DNA from: Amycolatopsis sulphurea
GTDB lineage: Bacteria > Actinomycetota > Actinomycetes > Mycobacteriales > Pseudonocardiaceae
Length of the DNA: 64,000 nucleotides
Direction of reading: 5' to 3'
NCBI RefSeq assembly: GCF_002564045.1
Contig: NZ_PDJK01000002.1
Coordinates: 2,418,001-2,482,000 of the forward strand
The number at the start of each line of letters is the position of its first letter. The first letter of the stretch is position 1. A program made the position numbers and the translations under genes. Of the stretch, positions 51,678 to 62,890 are shown in pieces. A model generated the notes under the pieces. The model saw nothing but the letters and a program-made list of their open reading frames with translations. It had not been told where the DNA came from and did no database searches.

Positions 51678-53588
51678 GTGGAAACCCCGGCCACCGGTGA
51701 GCCGATGCCCCACCGGGAGATCATGAAGGCCTTCACCGGCCTGCTGCTCGCCCTGCTCGTGGCGCTGCTGTCGTCGACGATCGTGTCCAACGCGCTGCCG
51801 ACGATCCTCGCCGATCTGCACGGCACGCAGAGCCAGTACACCTGGGTGGTCACCGCCACCCTGCTCACCTCGACCGCGACCACCCCGATCTGGGGCAAGC
51901 TGTCCGACCTGTTCAGCAAGAAGCTGCTCTACCAGCTGGCGATCGTGCTCTTCACGCTCGGCTCGGTGCTCGGCGGCATTGCGGGCTCGATGCCCGAGCT
52001 GATCGCCTACCGCGCGGTGCAGGGCATCGGGCTCGGCGGCCTGCAGGCGCTGATCCAGGTCGTCATCGCCGCGATGATCGCGCCGCGCGATCGGGGCAAG
52101 TACTCCGGCTACACCGGCGCGGTGTTCGCCGTGGCCACCGTTTCCGGGCCGTTGATCGGCGGGCTGATCGTCGATTCGCCGCTCGGCTGGCGCTGGTGCT
52201 TCTGGGTGTGCGTGCCGGTCGCGGTGATCGCGTTCGTGGTGCTCGGGCGCACCTTGAAGCTGCCGGTGCTCAAACGGAAGGTGCGCATCGACTGGCTCGG
52301 CGCGACCCTGCTGGTGGGTGGCGTGGCGCTGCTGCTGATCTGGGTTTCGCTGGCCGGGCAGAGCTTCGCCTGGACCTCGTGGTCCAGCGTGGCCTACGTC
52401 GGTGGCGCGGTACTCGCGCTCGCGCTGGCCGTGTTCGTCGAATCGCGCGCCGCGGAGCCGGTGGTGCCGCTGCGGCTGTTCCGCAACCGCACCTTCACCT
52501 TGTCCGTGCTCGGTTCGCTCGCGGTCGGTACCGCGATGTTCGGCGGCTCGGTGTTCCTCGGGCAGTACTACCAGGTCTCCCGTGGCTTCTCGCCGACGCA
52601 CGCGGGCCTGATGACCCTGCCGCTGGTGCTGGGACTGGCGATCGCCTCGACCGCCGCGGGCCAGGTGATCTCGCGGACCGGCCGGACGAAGCCGTTCATG
52701 GTCGCCGGTGGGGCCTCCCTGGTGGCCGGGCTCTTCCTGCTGAGCACGGTGGACCACGCCACGAATCTCACCCTGATGGGGGGCTATCTCGCGCTGGTCG
52801 GCATCGGGCTGGGCTTCCTGATGCAGAACCTGGTGCTGGTGGTCCAGAACACCGTGGCGATGAAGGACATGGGTTCCTCCTCCTCGGTGGTCACCTTCTT
52901 CCGGTCGCTCGGCGGGGCGGCCGGGGTGTCCGCGCTCGGTGCGGTGTTGTCCGCCCAGGTGGCCTCGAACATCGCGAAGTCGTTGACTCACATGGGAGTT
53001 TCGGCCGACGTCGCGGTGCACGGCGGGGGCGGCACCTTCAACGTCGCTTCGCTGCCGGCTGCACTGCAGCCGGTGGTACGGGCCGCCTTCGGCGATTCGA
53101 CCGGCACGGTCTTTCTGTACGCCGGGATCATCGCCGTGGTCACGTTCCTGGCGGTGCTGTTCGTCAAGGAGGTGCCGTTGCGACGCACTCTCGACGCAGA
53201 CGCTCCGGTCACCAACGCCGTCGAAGAGCCAGTGGAGGTCACCACAGCGTTGCGTGGGCGGGTTCTCGATACCGGTGGGCGCATGGTTTCCGGCATCGTC
53301 CTGACACTGACCGACTTGGCCGGCCGTCAGGTCGACGTGGGGCGTACGGGCAGTAAGGGCGAGTACGCGCTCTCGGCGAGTACCGAGGGCGAGCACTTGC
53401 TTCTGGCGACAGCAGGTTCTTCGCAGCCGACAGTGTCCACAGTGCGTCTCGGCGGTACACCGGTGTGGCACGACCTGTTGCTCGACAGCCGCGGCCCTGC
53501 GCGAACCGCGGGGCGGCACGCTGCTCCGTCGGCGCAAGATGTTGTGCGCGGAGAGGAGTTTGCGGCCAACCGGGGAAGGCTGTACTGA
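51678..53588 (+). CDS. DHA2-type MFS drug exporter with a C-terminal carboxypeptidase-regulatory-like domain
   Basis: 636 residues from GTG 51678. The first 515 residues form the 14-helix EmrB/QacA-type exporter: motif TWVVTATLLTSTATTPIWGKLSDLFSKK (motif A) and YRAVQGIGLGGLQALIQ (motif B), with motif C as AVFAVATVSGPLIGGLIVD. After the last helix a soluble domain of about 90 residues follows (LRGRVLDTGGRMVSGIVLTLTDLAGRQVDVGRTGSKGEYALSA), a CarboxypepD_reg/SdrD-like beta-sandwich facing the cytoplasm. This fusion is unusual. Controlled presumably by the upstream MarR protein. Confidence 0.9.
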   Translation: METPATGEPMPHREIMKAFTGLLLALLVALLSSTIVSNALPTILADLHGTQSQYTWVVTATLLTSTATTPIWGKLSDLFSKKLLYQLAIVLFTLGSVLGGIAGSMPELIAYRAVQGIGLGGLQALIQVVIAAMIAPRDRGKYSGYTGAVFAVATVSGPLIGGLIVDSPLGWRWCFWVCVPVAVIAFVVLGRTLKLPVLKRKVRIDWLGATLLVGGVALLLIWVSLAGQSFAWTSWSSVAYVGGAVLALALAVFVESRAAEPVVPLRLFRNRTFTLSVLGSLAVGTAMFGGSVFLGQYYQVSRGFSPTHAGLMTLPLVLGLAIASTAAGQVISRTGRTKPFMVAGGASLVAGLFLLSTVDHATNLTLMGGYLALVGIGLGFLMQNLVLVVQNTVAMKDMGSSSSVVTFFRSLGGAAGVSALGAVLSAQVASNIAKSLTHMGVSADVAVHGGGGTFNVASLPAALQPVVRAAFGDSTGTVFLYAGIIAVVTFLAVLFVKEVPLRRTLDADAPVTNAVEEPVEVTTALRGRVLDTGGRMVSGIVLTLTDLAGRQVDVGRTGSKGEYALSASTEGEHLLLATAGSSQPTVSTVRLGGTPVWHDLLLDSRGPARTAGRHAAPSAQDVVRGEEFAANRGRLY

Positions 53589-53718
53589 TGATCAGCCGGC
53601 CGCGTGACCTGTCTCGGGCAACGCGCTCTACTCGGAGTGGTTCTTGGTCATTTCGCGATGTCTCCTTCCGGACCTGACTTAGAGCGTGTCTTACGTGGTG
53701 ATCTGCCGGTAATCGGCG

Positions 53719-54051
53719 ATGATCTTGGCTTGTGAGGATGCGTTATCGCTGCGGTTGGTGCCGGATGCGCTGTGGGAGTTGGTGGAGCCGTTGATCCCGA
53801 AGTTCGGGCCTCGGCCGCAAGGTGGTGGTACCGCGCCGTTGCCCGATCGTGCGGTGTTCACGGCGATCGCGTACGTGTTGACCAGCGGATGTGCCTGGCC
53901 GGATCTGCCGCCCCCGTTCGGTGTTCCGTTCCAGACGGCGCACCGCCGCTTCAGCCAGTGGACGAAGGCCGGGCTGTGGCGCAAACTCCACCGCGTGGGT
54001 GGGTTTCCCAGGTGGCAGAGGGGCACGTCGTTGCTGGGTCTAGGTTTCTGA
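53719..54051 (+). pseudogene. IS5-type transposase, N-terminal fragment
   Basis: About 95 residues from ATG 53719 match the DUF4096-type N-terminus of IS5 transposases (LVPDALWELVEPLIPKFGPRPQGGGTAPLPDRAVFTAIAYVLTSGCAWPDLPP). The sequence then leaves the family (after LWRKLHR) and stops at 54051. The catalytic part is missing. Confidence 0.8.
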
Positions 54052-54125
54052 GCTGTCGAGGAACAGAACCTGGATAGACCGGCCTTCACCCCGGATGTTG
54101 GACTCCTGACACACTTGGATCTGGG

Positions 54126-54900
54126 GGACTGGAGTCTTGTTCAGATGGTGATGAAGCACTACCCGCCGGAGTTCAAGGCCGAGGCGGTTGCGTTGTACCG
54201 GTCCCGGTCGGGAGCCCTGATCAGAGTGGTGGCTGAGGATCTGGGGGTCAACGCGGAGACGTTGCGGAACTGGATCCGGATCGACGACGGACGACGCACC
54301 GGATCCCGCGCCGAGGACGGCGACCCCGGCGGCCGCGCCGGTCCCGGGCACGGTGGAGAGCGAGAACGCTACGCTACGCAAGCGGGTCCGTGAACTGGAA
54401 GAAGAGCGCGAGATCCGGCGTAAGGCGGCCGAGTACTTCGCCGGGGAGACGCGCTGGTGAACCGCTTCCAGTTCGTTGATGACCATCAGCGCCGGTACGG
54501 CGTGAAGCGGTTGTGCCAGGTGGTCGGCATCGCCCGGTCCCGCTTCTATCACTGGAAGGCCAGCGCAAAGGCTCGGGTCGCCCGTAGGGCAGCCGATGAC
54601 CGGCTGGCGGCCCGAATCCGCGCCGTGCACCGGGAATCCGGTGGCACCTACGGTGTCCCGCGGATTACCGCCGAGCTGCGGGAGACCGGGCGCACCCGGT
54701 CAACCACAAGCGCGTCGCGCGGATCATGCGCAAGGCCGGGTTATCCGGCTTGCGGCTGCGCCGCAAGCATCGGCGACCCGGCCGCGGCGAGGCTCCGGAT
54801 CTGCTCGGCCGGGACTTCACCGTCCAGACGCCGAACACGAAGTACGCCGGCGACATCACGTATCTCCCGATCGAGGACGGGAGCTTCCTCCTCGCACAGC
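54126..54900 (+). pseudogene. IS3-family orfA and orfB, frameshifted and truncated
   Basis: orfA starts near 54145 (VMKHYPPEFKAEAVALYRSRSGALIRVVAEDLGVNAETLRNW), changes frame near 54320, and continues as VESENATLRKRVRELEEEREIRRKAAEYFAGETRW to 54459. orfB starts at GTG 54457 (NRFQFVDDHQRRYGVKRLCQVVGIARSRFYHWKASAKAR), shifts frame near 54690, and reads VNHKRVARIMRKAGLSGLRLRRKHRR through YAGDITYLPIEDG before ending at about 54895, just past the first catalytic Asp. The rest of the rve domain is missing. Confidence 0.75.
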
Positions 54901-54999
54901 AATCCCCCCGATCGACTACGACAACAACCTCAACCCGACGACAGCTACGCTGTCCCACACCGCATACCCCGTGACCAACATCCGGGGGCAAGGCCCACC

Positions 55000-55104
55000 G
55001 CCGTCTCACCCTGCGCTACGAACACGAAGCCAGCCACTACCTCGCCTTCCACCCTCGGCGCCACCATCACCTGCTACAAGAAACTCCGAAAACTCACCAC
55101 ATGA
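55000..55104 (+). pseudogene. IS5-type transposase, C-terminal fragment
   Basis: RRLTLRYEHEASHYLAF followed after a one-base shift by LGATITCYKKLRKLTT and a TGA at 55102-55104. This is the common end of this transposase type and belongs with the N-terminal piece at 53719. Confidence 0.65.
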
Positions 55105-55256
55105 GACAAGCTCTTAGCCTGTGGTCTGAGCAGGCGGCGAAAGAGGGCGTAGTGTTGATGGTGTCGAGAGCATTTCGTACGCGAGTGGCCAACCCGCGTC
55201 GTCCTCGACGAAAGCCCAGGTCGGCCGTATTTGCGGCCAGGGACGGGAGCATCGGC

Positions 55257-55808
55257 ATGAGTTCGAGCCCGCACACACTGATCGCCACCCCATCGACCTC
55301 GACGGTCATCGAGCCGCCTCGGCACACGCTGCGCTTGCGCTTGAAGCCGAAGGCGCCCACCACGGGGTATGTCGACGGCGCGTGGTGGCCCCGATCCCGG
55401 GACCTGGCCGCCGAATTGCCTGCGCTGCTTGCGGTGCTGGCAATTCGGCCGGGCCGGATCGAGCGGGTGACCTATAACTTGACCATGTGGCAGGCAGCCG
55501 CGCGCCGGCTGACGATCGAGGGCCGCACGGTCCGGCTGGAGGGGTTCCGCTCGCAACACCCCGGCACTGTGACGGTGGCCGGGCAGGGCCGGCAACGCCT
55601 GACCCTGCTCGTAGTGCCGCCTGAAACTACGGCGGCTTCTGCGCATGACACCCTGATGACTGCATCGCAGCGAGACAACGTCGACAGTACCGAGACGCTT
55701 CTCGCTCTGAGCCGCCTCACACGATTTGCCGCGCCGGAGAAAAGTGGCGCGGAGTTCATGGAAGCAGAGACACAGCGCTGGGAAGTCGACGGTGGCCGCG
55801 TCCGATGA
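55257..55808 (+). CDS. DUF5994 family protein
   Basis: 183 residues from ATG 55257, with GGGAGC upstream. The core LRLRLKPKAPTTGYVDGAWWPRSRDLAAELPALL and RIERVTYNLTMWQAAARRLTIEGRTVRLEGFRSQHPGTVTV matches the small DUF5994 family of actinomycetes. No known function. The stop overlaps the next start (ATGA). The pair sits in a region bounded by IS remnants and an MFS pseudogene, so it may be acquired. Confidence 0.82.
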   Translation: MSSSPHTLIATPSTSTVIEPPRHTLRLRLKPKAPTTGYVDGAWWPRSRDLAAELPALLAVLAIRPGRIERVTYNLTMWQAAARRLTIEGRTVRLEGFRSQHPGTVTVAGQGRQRLTLLVVPPETTAASAHDTLMTASQRDNVDSTETLLALSRLTRFAAPEKSGAEFMEAETQRWEVDGGRVR

Positions 55809-56479
55809 ACACATCGAGCAGCATTTTGCGGCCTCGTGTCAGGTCGGACAGCACAATCGGAAACGACCTTGGCATGGCGGTACGCGATCCGGCCACGCTG
55901 TCGTCACGTCCTACCGTGTTCACCGCGCGGTTGATGCTGCGGGGCTGGCATGTCGGGGACGCGTCCGCGGCACTGGCCGTCTACGGGCACGATGCGGTGA
56001 CGCGCTGGCTCAGCCCGGCCATGGACCGCGTACCCGATCTAGGGGCCATGCGCCTGTTGCTGCAGCAATGGATCGCCGAAACCGCCGGCATGGCTTTACC
56101 CGCCGGGCGCTGGGCGATTCAGCGGCGCAGCGACGGTCACGTCATCGGTGGGGCGATTCTGCTGCCCCTCCCGCCGGGTCGCGAGGATCTCGAGATCGGC
56201 TGGCAGCTCCACCCCGACACCTGGGGCCACGGATACGCAAGCGAAGCCACCTACGCGCTAGCTGCGTGGGCCTTCGAGTACGACGTCGACGAGCTGTTCG
56301 CCGTCGTCCGACCGGGGAACACCCGGGCAGCCGCCACCGTCCGCCGCAACGGCATGCACTGGGTCGGCGAAACCAGCAAGTACTTCGGGCTCACGCTGCA
56401 AGCCTTCCGGCTCCGCTCGGCCGACCTCGATCAGGCAGCACCCAGCGCCCACCTCCCGCCCAACTTCGGTGCGAGCTGA
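55805..56479 (+). CDS. GNAT family N-acetyltransferase
   Basis: 224 residues from ATG 55805 (coupled with the DUF5994 gene); ATG 55874 would give a more typical start. RimJ/RimL-like pattern: TARLMLRGWHVGDASAALAVYGHD, WAIQRRSDGHVIGGAILLPLPPGREDLEIGWQLHPDTWGHGYASEATYALAAWAF (acetyl-CoA site GHGYASEA) and VRPGNTRAAATVRRNGMHWVGE. Substrate unknown. Confidence 0.88.
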   Translation: MNTSSSILRPRVRSDSTIGNDLGMAVRDPATLSSRPTVFTARLMLRGWHVGDASAALAVYGHDAVTRWLSPAMDRVPDLGAMRLLLQQWIAETAGMALPAGRWAIQRRSDGHVIGGAILLPLPPGREDLEIGWQLHPDTWGHGYASEATYALAAWAFEYDVDELFAVVRPGNTRAAATVRRNGMHWVGETSKYFGLTLQAFRLRSADLDQAAPSAHLPPNFGAS

Positions 56480-56725
56480 CCGGAAAGGCACATGTGAGCA
56501 GGTGGTGGGAGTGGGCGACCTCACCATGCGCCTTGCAGCGGCAGGAACTCGAAGCCCACATCAGCCGCTACGCGCGGCCGCTGGCCGTGCGGGCACGAGC
56601 CGGCACACCTCGCCCGCCAGTGTCCAGGTGCAGGGGGCCACAGCCCAGTCGTGTCCAGCCGTTGTAGCTGATGGAACTGAGCGCTGGTCGGCCCGTCACG
56701 GGCTCTGCGGTTCGAACGTGGCACG

Positions 56726-57143
56726 GTGGCGTTACGGCTGACACGGCAGCTCAGCCGGATTGACGCGATGCGCGCCGGCTCTGCGCTCTTCGCCGCGTGG
56801 TGCGCTGTCAGCCTCGGTGTGCTTCTCGTACCGCGAAGCTGGCAAGTGCCACCTGTTGACTGCGACGCTTGTGTACGCGGCAGGTGATCTGATTTTCGGC
56901 CCACGGTCCGGTGCGCTCGCCGAAGCCGCGGCGCCTCCCGAAGCGAAGGGCCGTTACCTGGCGGCGTTCCAGTACGCGTTCACCGTGGTGCAAGTACTCG
57001 CCCCGGCCGTCGTTTCGGTGTTTCATGTGTCCATTTGGCTACCCTGGGTGCTGGTCGGTGTCTGCGCTTGCCTCGCCGTGCTGGGGCTGGGCAGGCTGGG
57101 GCCGAGGTTGCCGACGGGGGCCGTGAGCCCGATTCAGAGTTGA
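56726..57143 (+). pseudogene. MFS transporter, C-terminal remnant with frameshift
   Basis: Frame from 56726 reads VALRLTRQLSRIDAMRAGSALFAAWCAVSLGVLLVP, then a different frame continues as TATLVYAAGDLIFGPRSGALAEAAAPPEAKGRYLAAFQYAFTVVQVLAPAVV to the stop at 57143. Together they resemble the last four helices of an MFS exporter. The N-terminal two thirds are missing. Between 56480 and 56725 no gene is seen. Confidence 0.6.
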
Positions 57144-57159
57144 GCGGAACAGACTCAAG
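57139..57159. promoter_or_regulatory. HAIR element (HspR site) upstream of clpB
   Basis: GTTGAGC-N7-ACTCAAG, the same element as at 43548-43568, 97 bases before the clpB start; a -10-like TATACC follows at 57171-57176. It overlaps the end of the MFS remnant by 5 bases. Confidence 0.85.
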
Positions 57160-57255
57160 TTTGCTGACGTTATACCTGTCGGACGGCCTTGGTCAGGCCG
57201 TTCACCTGCACTTTCCACAGAAACATGAGACTTCCACTGACGCATGAGGTGAGGG

Positions 57256-59853
<2,598 letters not shown>

Positions 59854-59873
59854 CGACCGGGGCCCGGTGAAAG

Positions 59874-59924
59874 CTGTGAAGGGGCCCTTCACGGACTCAG
59901 AGTCTGTGAAGGGCCCCTTCACAG
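59874..59924. repeat. Dispersed double palindrome (copy 4)
   Basis: GTGAAGGGGCCCTTCAC and GTGAAGGGCCCCTTCAC around GGACTCAGAGTCT, 20 bases after the clpB stop. It is the uninterrupted form of the copy hit by the IS4 element. Confidence 0.88.
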
Positions 59925-60060
59925 CCCTCTCCCCGAGCACCTCCAGAGGTGGTGATTAGCCGATTTGTCGACCTGGCATTCGGGAACTGTCCGAAAAGGG
60001 GCGCGCCGACACGGTGCGCGCGTTCCGGGGTAGGGGCCCGGCAGCGATACCCTGATCGGC

Positions 60061-61041
60061 GTGGGTATCTCGGCGTGGATCTGGTTCGTCATCGCCGCCG
60101 TCGCGCTGGTGGCGGGGCTTGGCCTGCTCTTTGCGGACCGGGCCAAGGAAGGCTCGCGCAACCGTGAGCGGCAGCGCTGGGCCCAGCTGCGCGGATGGCA
60201 GTTCGTGGAGGAGGACGATCGGCTGCCGCAGCAGTGGTCCGGCGGCGCGATCGGCTACTTCGGCGCGGACGCCGCGGTGAACGTCGTGGCCGGGTCCACC
60301 TTCACCTCCGACGGCCGCCGCCCGGTGTTCATCTTCGACATCGAGTCCGAGGGGCAGATCCCGGCCGTGGTGGTCGCCGTGCGCTGCAACAAGACGCATC
60401 GCGTGCCGGTGGAGATGTGGCTGTCCAGCGTGCCGTTCCAGCGCGAGAACATGCCCGAGATGCTCGGCCCGATCGGCCAGCGCTACGCCTTCGCCGACGA
60501 CACCGAGGGCGCCCGCCAGGTGATCACCCAAGACCTGGTCGACGCCGCGGACCAGCTCGGCGGCGACGTCGGCGTGGCCTGGCTGGAGCAGGAGTGGGTG
60601 CTGGCCAGCGTGGTGCCCGGAGCGGGCCCGTCCCGCCTCGAACGGCTGCTGCGCGACCTCGGCGAGATCGCGGACATCGTGGACCCGTTCGACGAGGACT
60701 ACGACAGCAACCGCACCTGGACCCCGGCCGCCGGCATGCCGACGGTCGCTTCGGCCACCCCTGATCAGCGCACCCAGCCCCTCGACCCGCACGCCGAAGC
60801 GCCGGCCCCGCGCACCCAGGTCTTCGACACCTCCGGCGCCGGGGAATCCCACCCGCGCGCGATCACCCACGCCACTTCCCCGGCGGACACGCAGGTCACC
60901 ACCCCAGTCCGGGCCCAGACCGCGGCCGACGTCCGAGATGCCGAGCCGTCGGCCCCGCCGCAGCCGCGCTCCCCGTTCGGTGGTCCGGGCGAACCCGGGC
61001 CGGTGCCTGCGCCGCAGCCGGAGCAGAACGAAGAGCCCTGA
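60061..61041 (+). CDS. Hypothetical membrane-anchored protein with proline-rich tail
   Basis: 326 residues from GTG 60061. One N-terminal membrane helix (WIWFVIAAVALVAGLGLLF) is followed by a cytoplasmic domain (RQRWAQLRGWQFVEEDDRLPQQW through LERLLRDLGEIADIVDPFDEDY) with a mixed alpha/beta look, then a disordered Pro/Ala/Thr tail of about 100 residues. Familiar as an uncharacterised Pseudonocardiaceae protein; no domain name is known to me. No ribosome site; GATACCCT lies upstream, so the mRNA may be leaderless. Function unknown. Confidence 0.75.
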   Translation: MGISAWIWFVIAAVALVAGLGLLFADRAKEGSRNRERQRWAQLRGWQFVEEDDRLPQQWSGGAIGYFGADAAVNVVAGSTFTSDGRRPVFIFDIESEGQIPAVVVAVRCNKTHRVPVEMWLSSVPFQRENMPEMLGPIGQRYAFADDTEGARQVITQDLVDAADQLGGDVGVAWLEQEWVLASVVPGAGPSRLERLLRDLGEIADIVDPFDEDYDSNRTWTPAAGMPTVASATPDQRTQPLDPHAEAPAPRTQVFDTSGAGESHPRAITHATSPADTQVTTPVRAQTAADVRDAEPSAPPQPRSPFGGPGEPGPVPAPQPEQNEEP

Positions 61042-61047
61042 TCGGCC

Positions 61048-61668
61048 TCAGGCCGGTCCGACTGTGACCCGGGACACTCCCCAGTCGTCGTCCAGGAGCT
61101 GATGTCCCAGCGCGCGGGCGGGCTGGGACTGCGTCGGCACCGGGTCGGGCGCGGTGTCGGCCCAGGTGCTGGCCAGCTCGTCGAGGGTGAACTGGCCGCG
61201 GAAGGACCGGGGTGGCTCGGCTGCCGCGAGCAGGCCGAGGTCGCCGGAGACGAACTGCCGGTCGGTGGGCAGGTCGAGGGTGCCGGTGAACCGGCCCGTG
61301 ACAGGCTCGGCCGCAGCGGCGAGGACATCGCGCAAGTCGCCGGTGAACCGGCCGGTGTCCGTGGTGCCGGCAGCGGTCCAGGCCGGGTGCAGGGCATCGC
61401 CGCTGAACGGCCGGGTGCCGAGGCGCGGCCGGTGGGTCGCTGAGGGATCCTGGTGCAACTGCTCGCCTAGGTACATCTCGTGGGTCACCGACTGGTCGTA
61501 CATCCTGGACGCCTGGTCGAAGCCGCTGTGCGGCAGGTCGAGTGGTATCCCCATGCGGGACGGCTCCGCCCAGACGGTGGCCGTGCCGACCACCAGCAGG
61601 GCCAGCGGGGCAGCACCAACGGCCACCCGCGGCAGGCAGCCGGGCATCCGCTTGGTGTGCTTGCCCAT
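61048..61668 (-). CDS. Secreted protein with repeated FxGDL-type motifs (hypothetical)
   Basis: 206 residues from ATG 61668. A signal-like N-terminus (VAVGAAPLALLVVGTATVWA) is followed by a soluble region in which a short motif recurs: RPFSGDAL, GRFTGDL, GRFTGTLDL, QFVSGDLG and RGQFTLDEL, at irregular spacing. No domain recognised. It converges on the preceding membrane-protein gene with 6 bases between. Location outside the membrane is inferred. Confidence 0.6.
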   Translation of the reverse strand: MGKHTKRMPGCLPRVAVGAAPLALLVVGTATVWAEPSRMGIPLDLPHSGFDQASRMYDQSVTHEMYLGEQLHQDPSATHRPRLGTRPFSGDALHPAWTAAGTTDTGRFTGDLRDVLAAAAEPVTGRFTGTLDLPTDRQFVSGDLGLLAAAEPPRSFRGQFTLDELASTWADTAPDPVPTQSQPARALGHQLLDDDWGVSRVTVGPA

Positions 61669-61900
61669 GTGCGGGACCCTACTTCGCGATCAAGCAAGTG
61701 CGCCGGGTGGGCGGCGAGGTTCACCCACTTGACCGCCGACTTTGTGCTCACCGGACCGGCCCCGGGCCGAGGCCGAGCGGCCTGACCTGTCCGAAGTAGA
61801 CGGATGGGCGCCGGCTGCCGGTGCGGTAGGGCTGCCCCCACCCATATTCGGCGAGGTGGCACCAGGGTGCATCTGGGGGTTTCTGCATAACGTTCCCATT

Positions 61901-62644
61901 ATGGCGAACGCGGCGGTGCGGCTGAAAGCGGTGCGCAAGGAGTACGGGCGGGTGGTCGCGCTCGACGGAGTGGACCTGGCGTTTCCGCGGGGTGGGTGCA
62001 CCGCGGTGATGGGTCCATCGGGCTCCGGCAAGAGCACCTTTCTGCACTGCGCTGCCGGGCTCGACCGGCCGACGAGTGGATCGGTCCAGCTCGACGGTGA
62101 AGACCTCGAGAAGGTTTCGGAAACGAAGCTGACGAAGCTGCGGCGGGATCGGGTCGGCTTCGTATTCCAAGCGTTTAACCTGCTGCCTGCGCTGACCGTC
62201 GCACAAAATGTGGAGCTGCCGTTGCGGCTGGCCGGTCGGCGGATCGACAAGAGGCTCATCGGCCAGATGCTCGCGTACGTCGGGCTGTCCGACCGGCGCA
62301 AGCATCTGCCTGGTGAACTCTCCGGAGGGCAACAGCAACGCGTCGCGATCGCGCGGGCGCTCGTGACGCGTCCCGCGGTGCTCTTCGCCGACGAGCCCAC
62401 CGGTGCACTCGACACCCACACTGCTGCCGAGGTCTTGGCTTTGCTGCGGAATTCCGTCCGTAGTGGGCTGACCGTCATCATGGTGACGCATGATCCCGTC
62501 GCTGCTGCACACGCAGATCGCGTGGTCTTTCTCGCGGACGGCCGGGTCGCCGGTTCTCTCATTCGGCCGACAGCGGCGGCCGTTGCCGAACGGATGACGC
62601 ATCTCGGCGCGGGGGCCGCCGACGCCGCAGTTGGTGGCGTCTGA
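61901..62644 (+). CDS. ABC exporter ATP-binding protein (MacB/LolD type)
   Basis: 247 residues from ATG 61901. Walker [10 protein letters not shown] at 38-46, Q-loop VFQAFNLLPALTVAQNVELPL, signature [18 protein letters not shown], Walker B VLFADEPTGALD and switch THD. The LLPALTVxxNVxLPL wording is typical of ATPases working with FtsX-type permeases. Its stop overlaps the start of such a permease gene. Substrate unknown. Confidence 0.94.
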   Translation: MANAAVRLKAVRKEYGRVVALDGVDLAFPRGGCTAVMGPSGSGKSTFLHCAAGLDRPTSGSVQLDGEDLEKVSETKLTKLRRDRVGFVFQAFNLLPALTVAQNVELPLRLAGRRIDKRLIGQMLAYVGLSDRRKHLPGELSGGQQQRVAIARALVTRPAVLFADEPTGALDTHTAAEVLALLRNSVRSGLTVIMVTHDPVAAAHADRVVFLADGRVAGSLIRPTAAAVAERMTHLGAGAADAAVGGV

Positions 62645-62890
62645 TGTTGCGAATTGCGCTGCGTACGCTCCGGCTGCGCAAAGGCGGGTTTCTCGCGACC
62701 TTCGTCGCCGCGTTTCTCGGTGCTGTCATCATCTCGGCGGCCGGCGGTCTCATGGAGACCGGCATTCGCGCCGACGCGCCTCCTCAGCGGCTGGCGGGCG
62801 CCCCGCTCGTCGTCGCTGGGGAGCAGAAGACTCAGCTTCGGAAGAATGATTCTTCCGAAGACGAGGAAAAGACCAAGTCAGCCACATTGA

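Larger units (their letters stand above)
53682..55113 (+). mobile_element. IS5-type element with an IS3-type fragment replacing its middle
   Basis: Ends GAGCGTGTCTTACGTGGTG (53682 on) and its near-complement at 55095-55113 (about 16 of 19), with a 3-bp TTA duplication (53679-53681 and 55114-55116). Inside, the IS5 transposase N-terminus (53719-54051) is cut, IS3 genes follow, and a C-terminal IS5 piece remains at 55000-55104. The whole is inactive. Confidence 0.7.

Noticed and set aside
51678..53588. Considered whether globin-reductase, marR and the drug exporter form a resistance or biosynthetic cluster
   Set aside because: No biosynthetic enzymes nearby; the marR-pump pair is an ordinary efflux module.
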